A stretch of DNA of 11,060 nucleotides from Deltaproteobacteria bacterium (GTDB lineage Bacteria > Desulfobacterota > Desulfobacteria > Desulfobacterales > JAFDHS01): positions 1-11,060 of the forward strand of contig JAFDHS010000031.1 of NCBI GenBank assembly GCA_019308655.1, given 5' to 3'. This document shows, in pieces, positions 6,756-11,060 of the stretch. Positions within the stretch are counted from its first letter, which is position 1. Each line of letters begins with the position of its first letter. Made by a program: the position numbers and the translations under genes. The notes under the pieces are model-generated. The model saw nothing but the letters and a program-made list of their open reading frames with translations. It made no database searches and was not told the origin of the DNA.

Positions 6756-7435
6756 TCCCTGATACCCAGAAAAAAAAGACAACTTCCGGTTCGATATCCG
6801 ATTCCATAGTTCATATTGCAGGGTCTAATAAACTACAAAATGAACTTTTGGTTTTGTTCCTTGAATCGAAAGCAGGGTTGAAGTGTACATACGGATCAAA
6901 GTTGAGCCTGGATTCCGTTATCGACAATGAGGCTTGTCAGACCCGTTTGTTAATGTTGGATTGCTTTGGCGCTGATCTTGACGACCTATGGTCGAGGTTT
7001 GAAATCGCGGGTAATTCAAATTTGTCCCGATTTTTTATCGCCCTGTTTAATATTGAGCCGAACAAAGGATTTGAAAGAGATGCCATGGATCGAGGCGTAA
7101 GGGGCGTATTTTGTAATACCGTCCCCTTAAATATCTTCTCTAAGGGTATTACGGCTATTTTAAACGGGGAGTTGTGGTATTCCAGGGTTACCTTGTCAAA
7201 ATACCTTTTGGAACCAAGAAGACCTGCCGACTTGCCGGGAAAAAACGCGGTCGCTTTAACTTTTAGAGAAAAAGAAATCCTTATTATGATTGCTTCCGGT
7301 GCCGGCAATAAAGAGATCGCTGACGATCTTTGCATAAGCCTTCATACCGTCAAGACTCATATCTACAATATTTATAAGAAGATTAACGTTCCCAACCGAT
7401 TTCAAGCCACGCTATGGGCTGCCAAGTATCTCTAA
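6752..7435 (+). CDS. LuxR/CsgD-like transcriptional regulator with degenerate receiver
   Basis: 227 aa. Residues about 18-140 resemble a receiver fold (VHIAGSNKLQNELLVLF, LLMLDCFG, FFIALFN), but the acidic pair normally after the first strand is absent. Only D70 is near the phosphorylation position, so control by a histidine kinase is doubtful. Residues about 168-227 are a clear LuxR/FixJ helix-turn-helix: LTFREKEILIMIASGAGNKE, then IADDLCISLHTVKTHIYNIY, then KKINVPNRFQA. This C-terminus is very close in style to E. coli CsgD (LTHREKEIL, NEIARSLFISENTVKTHLYN), the biofilm regulator, which also has a non-canonical receiver and similar length. It starts inside the PilZ gene (ATGA overlap) with no own ribosome site, so the two are translationally coupled. 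The target genes are not known; the transglycosylase downstream is a candidate. Confidence 0.8.
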   Translation: MIPDTQKKKTTSGSISDSIVHIAGSNKLQNELLVLFLESKAGLKCTYGSKLSLDSVIDNEACQTRLLMLDCFGADLDDLWSRFEIAGNSNLSRFFIALFNIEPNKGFERDAMDRGVRGVFCNTVPLNIFSKGITAILNGELWYSRVTLSKYLLEPRRPADLPGKNAVALTFREKEILIMIASGAGNKEIADDLCISLHTVKTHIYNIYKKINVPNRFQATLWAAKYL

Positions 7436-7450
7436 TACTTAAGTATTAGA
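7431..7450. repeat. 20-bp perfect palindrome at end of the CsgD-like gene
   Basis: TCTAATACTTAAGTATTAGA is self-complementary and includes the stop codon (7433-7435). A third AAGTATTA follows at 7452-7459 and an AAGTAT precedes at 7424-7429. As RNA it gives an 8-bp AT-rich stem with a TTAA loop, and a T6 run lies 16 nt further on, so it is at best a weak terminator. A two-fold symmetric regulator site is an alternative. Confidence 0.5.
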
Positions 7451-7542
7451 AAAGTATTACCTCTCCTTTTTTATCCTCATACCTTTTTCTTAGAACACAT
7501 ACTCCAAAAAATAAGGTTAAAAATACTACCGCTGCCTGATTG

Positions 7543-7572
7543 TTGCCATGTAAAACTAGTGGTAAACATATT
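7543..7572 (+). promoter_or_regulatory. possible sigma70 promoter for the transglycosylase gene
   Basis: TTGCCA (7543-7548) and CATATT (7567-7572), with an 18-bp spacer, are a fair match to -35/-10 boxes. A start near 7579 would put the GEMM-like stretch at the 5' end of the mRNA. It is a pattern match only. Confidence 0.25.
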
Positions 7573-7597
7573 CTGATTTGAAAAATAATTATTCAAT

Positions 7598-7660
7598 TCA
7601 AACCTGTCGTAATGGAGGGACAAAAACCAAAGTATGCATGGGAGCTTGGTTTCCTGGGAA
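7598..7660 (+). promoter_or_regulatory. candidate degenerate GEMM-type (c-di-GMP) riboswitch leader
   Basis: From 7599 the order CAAACC, 4 nt, GTAA (GNRA-type loop), 4 nt, GGGAC, AAAAACC matches the first half of the class I c-di-GMP aptamer, which reads CAAACC, N4, GAAA, N4, GGGACGCAAAGCC, with identical spacing of 12 nt. A later GCATGGGAGC-TTGG-TTTCCTGGG resembles the aptamer's GGTAGC-GGGGTTACCG end. The 5' portion (GCACAGGG) is missing, the GCAAAGCC part is altered, and the GNRA stem has mismatches, so it may be inactive or something else. Position supports it: 30-90 nt before the transglycosylase gene and next to PilZ and CsgD-like genes. Confidence 0.4.
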
Positions 7661-7687
7661 AAATGAGGGATTGAAAGGAGGGTTGAA

Positions 7688-8524
7688 ATGAAAAACTTAT
7701 CAAAAAGTTGCTTACTAAGGTTGGATGATTTTAGTAAGGGAGCATTGACAATTAATAACGGATGTTACAAATTTTTTGAAAAAGTAAGTAGATGCCGGAC
7801 AAATCTTCCGCCCTTCTACCTATTCATCATTACGATGGTTCTTGGTCTGTTTGCCACTTCTCTTCATGATAGCGCGATAAACATTCATGAAGAGGTTAAA
7901 ATTCCGATAATATCCGCGGTTGTGACAAAATCGTGTCTGTTGAAGGAGGATCTTGTTACCGACTTAAAAAAAACATCACCTTTTCATGATAGCGCGATAA
8001 ACATCCATGAAGAGGTTAAAAATCCGATAATATCTACAGGTGTGCCAAAACCGTCTTTGTTGGAGGAGTATCCCGTGGCCGCCTTAAAAAAAACGTCACC
8101 TCTTCATGTTGAAAAAGAGAACCGATTTCATCCTTATATATTTCAAGCGGCAAGCCGCTATCAGATTGAGCCTTCGCTCATAATGGCGGTTATTATGGCA
8201 GAGTCCGGATATAATCCTAAGGCTGTTTCTGCAAAAGGCGCAAAAGGTCTTATGCAACTGATGCCCAAAACCGCCAAATCTTTGGGGGTGGAAGATATCT
8301 TCAATCCGGAAGAGAATGTAAACGGCGGTGCCAAGTACTTAAAGCAGCTCATCAAACGGTATAACGGTGACATTGAATTAGCTCTTGCGGCATACAATGC
8401 CGGTAGCTCAAACGTCAGGCGCTATAAAGGAATTCCGCCCTTCAAGGCCACTCAATTTTACATTAAAAAAGTTATCAAGTATCATCAACACTACAAGAAA
8501 CAGATCTCAAAGGAGATAGTTTAA
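7688..8524 (+). CDS. membrane-anchored lytic transglycosylase (SLT family 1)
   Basis: 278 aa. Lytic transglycosylases cleave the MurNAc-GlcNAc bond of peptidoglycan with release of anhydro-MurNAc products, for turnover or for making gaps for envelope machines. Residues 42-58 form one hydrophobic segment (PFYLFIITMVLGLFATS) after a basic stretch, so an inner-membrane anchor with the enzyme in the periplasm is likely. Residues 60-139 are two 40-residue copies (HDSAINIHEEVK each), a linker of no known fold. Residues about 147-270 are the SLT domain: AVIMAESGYNPKAVS with catalytic E172, GAKGLMQLMPKTAKSLG, NVNGGAKYL, and LALAAYNAGSSNVRRY. A strong ribosome site AAAGGAGGG ends 5 nt before the ATG. 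Preceded by a GEMM-like leader and a CsgD-like gene, and convergent with pabBC. Confidence 0.9.
   Translation: MKNLSKSCLLRLDDFSKGALTINNGCYKFFEKVSRCRTNLPPFYLFIITMVLGLFATSLHDSAINIHEEVKIPIISAVVTKSCLLKEDLVTDLKKTSPFHDSAINIHEEVKNPIISTGVPKPSLLEEYPVAALKKTSPLHVEKENRFHPYIFQAASRYQIEPSLIMAVIMAESGYNPKAVSAKGAKGLMQLMPKTAKSLGVEDIFNPEENVNGGAKYLKQLIKRYNGDIELALAAYNAGSSNVRRYKGIPPFKATQFYIKKVIKYHQHYKKQISKEIV
7861..8108 (+). repeat. two tandem 120-bp repeats in the transglycosylase linker
   Basis: Bases 7861-7980 and 7981-8100 align without gaps at 101 of 120 positions, and the first 8 bases of a third copy follow at 8101-8108. The first 46 bases differ at three positions or fewer, while the second half has diverged more. 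The frame is kept, giving residues 60-99 and 100-139. Confidence 0.95.
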
Positions 8525-8555
8525 GAAACCTGATCCGGATAAACCGGAAAAGTTA

Positions 8556-8655
8556 AAAGTGAGCTAAAGTTAATGAGTCGCTTCGCTCTGTCTTTTTTAT
8601 ATAAAATTGATAGAATACCTCAACTTTAGGCACTTTAGCTCACTTTAGATCACTT
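8556..8655. repeat. intergenic inverted-repeat element with short direct repeats
   Basis: AAAGTGAGCTAAAGT (8556-8570) is exactly complementary to ACTTTAGCTCACTTT (8632-8646). Within and beyond the right arm, ACTTTAG recurs at 8623, 8632 and 8642, followed by ACTTCAC at 8652, a spacing of 9-10 nt. Between the arms lie a small GC-rich stretch (GAGTCGCTTCGCTC) and a T6 run. It separates two convergent genes, so it could terminate both; equally, it looks like a dispersed non-coding repeat. Confidence 0.6.
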
Positions 8656-8671
8656 CACACTTTTTAAAATT

Positions 8672-10936
8672 CTAAAGGACGGCGGTGTTGATTTTTTGAC
8701 ACAAATCGGAAGGTTTCGCCGGCATGGTTTTGTCGATACTGAGTATGGGTACGGCTCCTATCAGTGAATTCGTGATGAAGACCTGATCTGCTGAGTAAAG
8801 TTCTTCCGGCAGCAGAGGGTTATTTTCGATTCTATAACCCCATTGGATAAGAAGTTCACATACTGCTCCTTCCATAATTCCCGGCAGTACATGTGTAGAA
8901 ACAGGTCTTATTACGGTCTTATCCTTGATTAGCAGGATATTGGCCGTGTTGGTTTCAGATACGGTATTGTCCGGGTTCATGATCAACGCTTCGTCGGCCC
9001 CTTGGAACTTGGCCCATTTTCCGGCCAGAAAATAGTATAAGTAATTGAGCGTCTTGTAGTCTGCAAGAGGGCTTAAACGCGGATTCGGATATGTTAAAAG
9101 ATGTAATCCCTGTTCGTTTTTTTCTTCCAGGCGGTGGGTGTACGGTCTGGCGGTAACAAGAAGCGTATGATTAAAAGGTGGTGAAATCCTGTCCCCTTTT
9201 GTGGCAAGAATTTTTACGGCTGCTGTTTCTTTTGTCAGTTTGTTTTGAATAATTACCTGATTTATAATTTTATCCCAGGTAAGATCAGGTATTTCCTGTG
9301 AAAAAAGATGATTCCAGGTTTTATAAAATCGCCTTATATGTTCCTTGAGATATTTGGGCTTTCCCTTGTCAACCCTGATGGTTTCAAAAAAACCGTAGCC
9401 GTACTGAAATCCCTGGTCCGTAATTGGGATAGCGGCCTGATCCATGGGTTTTATTGTTCCGTTCAGCCAGACAAAATTTTTATTAACGGTTTTTTCCCCT
9501 TTGCCTTGAAAAACCTCCATCAATGTTCGGCCCTTATGCAGGGTTTCATCAAACTCATCAGACGGATCAGAGTCGAACACAATACCTCCGCCCACAGAGA
9601 AGATAATCTTGCCGTTATATATGGTTACGGTTCGAATAACGATGGAAAGATCCATGGTATCATGGAAACCGACATACCCGATGGAACCTGTATAAATATG
9701 CCGCCTGTTGGGTTCAAGTTCGTCGATGATTTCCATGGATCTGATTTTGGGACAACCGGTAATGGATCCCCCTGGAAAAGTGGCGGTAATAAGATCCACG
9801 GAATCGGAATCTTTGTCCAGAACGCCTTCAACAACAGATACAAGATGATAAACATTTTTATAAGGTTCCAGTCTTTTGTGTTCTGAAACCCGGACAGACC
9901 CGCCTTCGCAGACTTTTCCGATGTCGTTGCGTAAAAGATCGACGATCATTGAAAGCTCGGCGTCATCTTTTTTGCTTTGCTTCAGTGATATTTTGAGTCT
10001 TTGATCTTCCGCCTCGGTTTTTCCCCTGGGTTTTGTTCCCTTGATGGGTCGGGTTTCAACGTATTTTCCAATTCGTTGGACAAACCTTTCAGGGGATGTT
10101 GAAACAATCTGGTGGTCACCTGCATTTATATATGCGAAAAAAGGCGCTGGATTGGCATGGTAAAGGGTCTCGAACAGACTGAAGGTATCGCCCTTGAAAT
10201 CCATTTCAAAGCGCTGGGACATATTGACTTGATAAACATGACCGGATGCAATGTACTCCTTGATTTTCACCAACGCTTCCAGGTAATTTGCCTTTGTAAA
10301 GTTGGATCTGAACCCGCCGGGATCACCACTGAAAGTTCCTTTTTTCGGTGGATTTGAATTTACAATGCTCTTAAAAAAATCAAGGTCCTCATCTACGGTG
10401 CTTTTACCTGAAAGCATGCGCTTGGGGATGCAGAGACGTGTCACTTCTTTTTTTTTGTCATGGACAACGATTATCGACGGTGCAAACAGACGGATATGGG
10501 GAAGACCCAGGTCATCTACGGATGTTTTCGGCAATTTTTCCAGGTGGTCTTTGAGGTCATAGGAAAAGTATCCGAAAAGTCCGGCTGAAACAGGTTCCGG
10601 AAGTTTGATCCTTGTTTGGTAATCCTCAAGGCTGAAAGTTTCCAATAACATGCGAAGTGTATCAAAGGGGTTGCCCTCAAAACAAAGGCTTTGGTCTTTG
10701 ATGGTAATCTCCATGTTACGGTTCCGACCCAAAAAACTCAACCATGGCTTTGCCGCGAGTATATGGTATCTTGCACTATCAAGCTTGCCGCCGCTCAACA
10801 AAATGACACTGCCCTCCATGGAGGCAAAGCGGGCGGAAAAATCAATAAAAGGCTCGGTTAAATGAATATCTTCAATATGAACGCCGTCAATTTGACCGGC
10901 CATATTTTTTATTTTATCCTGCTGCATACTGTTCAT
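8672..10936 (-). CDS. pabB-pabC: fused aminodeoxychorismate synthase component I / aminodeoxychorismate lyase
   Basis: 754 aa with two enzymes of p-aminobenzoate synthesis for folate. Residues about 1-475 are PabB, a chorismate-binding enzyme: LFGYFSYDL (120-128), GHVYQVNMSQRF (232-243), STSPERF, PIKGTKPRG (297-305; K299 is the active-site lysine that separates PabB from the PIAGT of anthranilate synthase), ELSMIVDLLRNDIGKV, and the segment from FPGGSITGCPK to EIIDELEP. Residues about 488-754 are a class IV PLP enzyme like PabC: FVWLNGTIKP, GFQYGYGFFETIRV, the PLP lysine in DYKTLNYL (K628), and SETNTANILL (660-669). It converts aminodeoxychorismate to p-aminobenzoate and pyruvate. The start overlaps the pabA end by 23 bp, with an in-frame TGA two codons upstream, so it cannot begin earlier. 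AAGGAG lies about 20 nt upstream inside pabA. The frame is clean. Confidence 0.93.
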   Translation of the reverse strand: MNSMQQDKIKNMAGQIDGVHIEDIHLTEPFIDFSARFASMEGSVILLSGGKLDSARYHILAAKPWLSFLGRNRNMEITIKDQSLCFEGNPFDTLRMLLETFSLEDYQTRIKLPEPVSAGLFGYFSYDLKDHLEKLPKTSVDDLGLPHIRLFAPSIIVVHDKKKEVTRLCIPKRMLSGKSTVDEDLDFFKSIVNSNPPKKGTFSGDPGGFRSNFTKANYLEALVKIKEYIASGHVYQVNMSQRFEMDFKGDTFSLFETLYHANPAPFFAYINAGDHQIVSTSPERFVQRIGKYVETRPIKGTKPRGKTEAEDQRLKISLKQSKKDDAELSMIVDLLRNDIGKVCEGGSVRVSEHKRLEPYKNVYHLVSVVEGVLDKDSDSVDLITATFPGGSITGCPKIRSMEIIDELEPNRRHIYTGSIGYVGFHDTMDLSIVIRTVTIYNGKIIFSVGGGIVFDSDPSDEFDETLHKGRTLMEVFQGKGEKTVNKNFVWLNGTIKPMDQAAIPITDQGFQYGYGFFETIRVDKGKPKYLKEHIRRFYKTWNHLFSQEIPDLTWDKIINQVIIQNKLTKETAAVKILATKGDRISPPFNHTLLVTARPYTHRLEEKNEQGLHLLTYPNPRLSPLADYKTLNYLYYFLAGKWAKFQGADEALIMNPDNTVSETNTANILLIKDKTVIRPVSTHVLPGIMEGAVCELLIQWGYRIENNPLLPEELYSADQVFITNSLIGAVPILSIDKTMPAKPSDLCQKINTAVL

Positions 10937-11060
10937 GATTCAATGAAACTTCAAGAGCTCCTTGTTTGAGAAAATTTTCTATAAGCAAAAAACCGTTTTC
11001 GGTCAGAAAGCTTTCCGGATGAAATTGAACGCCGGAAAGCGGCAGATCGGGGTGGGAAAG
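10914..11060 (-). CDS. pabA: glutamine amidotransferase subunit of aminodeoxychorismate synthase, C-terminal end (partial)
   Basis: The last 48 codons of a class I glutamine amidotransferase, cut by the right window edge. GVQFHPESFLTENG contains the His and Glu of the catalytic triad in the PabA/TrpG pattern, and LLIENFLK is the usual terminal helix. It ends at TAA 10914-10916, inside the first codons of the pabB-pabC gene. PabA supplies ammonia from glutamine to PabB. TrpG cannot be excluded from this piece alone, but the PabB partner (PIKGT motif) makes pabA the likelier name; in some bacteria one subunit serves both enzymes. Confidence 0.85.
   Translation of the reverse strand, partial: LSHPDLPLSGVQFHPESFLTENGFLLIENFLKQGALEVSLNHEQYAAG

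Noticed and set aside
6937..7335. 132-codon minus-strand open frame
   Set aside because: Antisense to the CsgD-like gene, whose HTH is unmistakable; a shadow frame.
7530..7560. Sigma54 promoter before the transglycosylase
   Set aside because: TTGCC is present, but the required GG at the -24 element is not.
9308..9886. 192-codon plus-strand open frame and similar frames within 8672-10936
   Set aside because: Antisense to the clearly conserved pabB-pabC gene with no family resemblance; a shadow frame.
1..11060. CRISPR array, tRNA, rRNA, transposase or phage attachment site
   Set aside because: No regularly spaced repeats, tRNA-like cloverleaf, rRNA segment or transposase motif was seen on reading.

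Overview
The window is AT-rich bacterial chromosome, carrying housekeeping genes (gyrB, dnaN, pabA, pabBC) alongside accessory genes. Protein style and content suggest a member of the Desulfobacterota (former Deltaproteobacteria), possibly Desulfobacterales. The pointers are dnaN lying directly before gyrB, a bacterial EndoQ-type PHP nuclease with a zinc finger, an RdgC-like protein with an extra aromatic segment, a fused pabB-pabC, and a possible GEMM-type leader. The taxonomic call is inference only.

Left part, minus strand (1-2629): dnaN (sliding clamp) is followed after 2 bp by gyrB, which runs off the left edge. gyrB is frame-disrupted twice. An exact 11-bp tandem duplication near codon 60 and an apparent 11-nt deletion about 390 nt later leave only the middle of the gene out of frame. 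dnaN has an unusual leader: a strong Shine-Dalgarno lies about 55 nt upstream of the ATG, and a 51-nt imperfect palindrome fills the gap. Bases 2695-3094 are AT-rich, with a perfect 12-bp inverted repeat inside a possible 50-codon ORF.

Middle (3095-5777): an rdgC-like gene on the minus strand is cut into two halves by one in-frame TAA, with an ATG two codons after it. Divergent from it is a PHP-domain endonuclease Q, a DNA-repair nuclease for deaminated bases. Its stop follows a run of nine A, and a -1 frame continues the protein for 31 charged residues. These two genes form a DNA-maintenance neighbourhood next to dnaN/gyrB.

Right-centre (5957-8524), plus strand: an unrecognised 130-aa protein; a PilZ protein overlapped by 4 bp by a CsgD/LuxR-like regulator with a degenerate receiver; then a degenerate GEMM-like candidate leader and a membrane-anchored lytic transglycosylase with a 40-residue tandem duplication. 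Together they look like a c-di-GMP and cell-surface module, but this link is inferred from context.

Right end, minus strand (8672-11060): a fused PabB-PabC protein preceded by the 3' end of pabA, giving all steps from chorismate to p-aminobenzoate for folate. The convergent gap to the transglycosylase gene holds a 15-bp inverted repeat and short direct repeats that look like an intergenic repeat element.

No tRNA, rRNA, CRISPR array or transposase was seen. I did not find one clear undescribed system. The most distinctive signals are the dnaN leader, the two one-lesion gene breaks (rdgC, EndoQ), the compensating gyrB lesions, and the GEMM-like leader.
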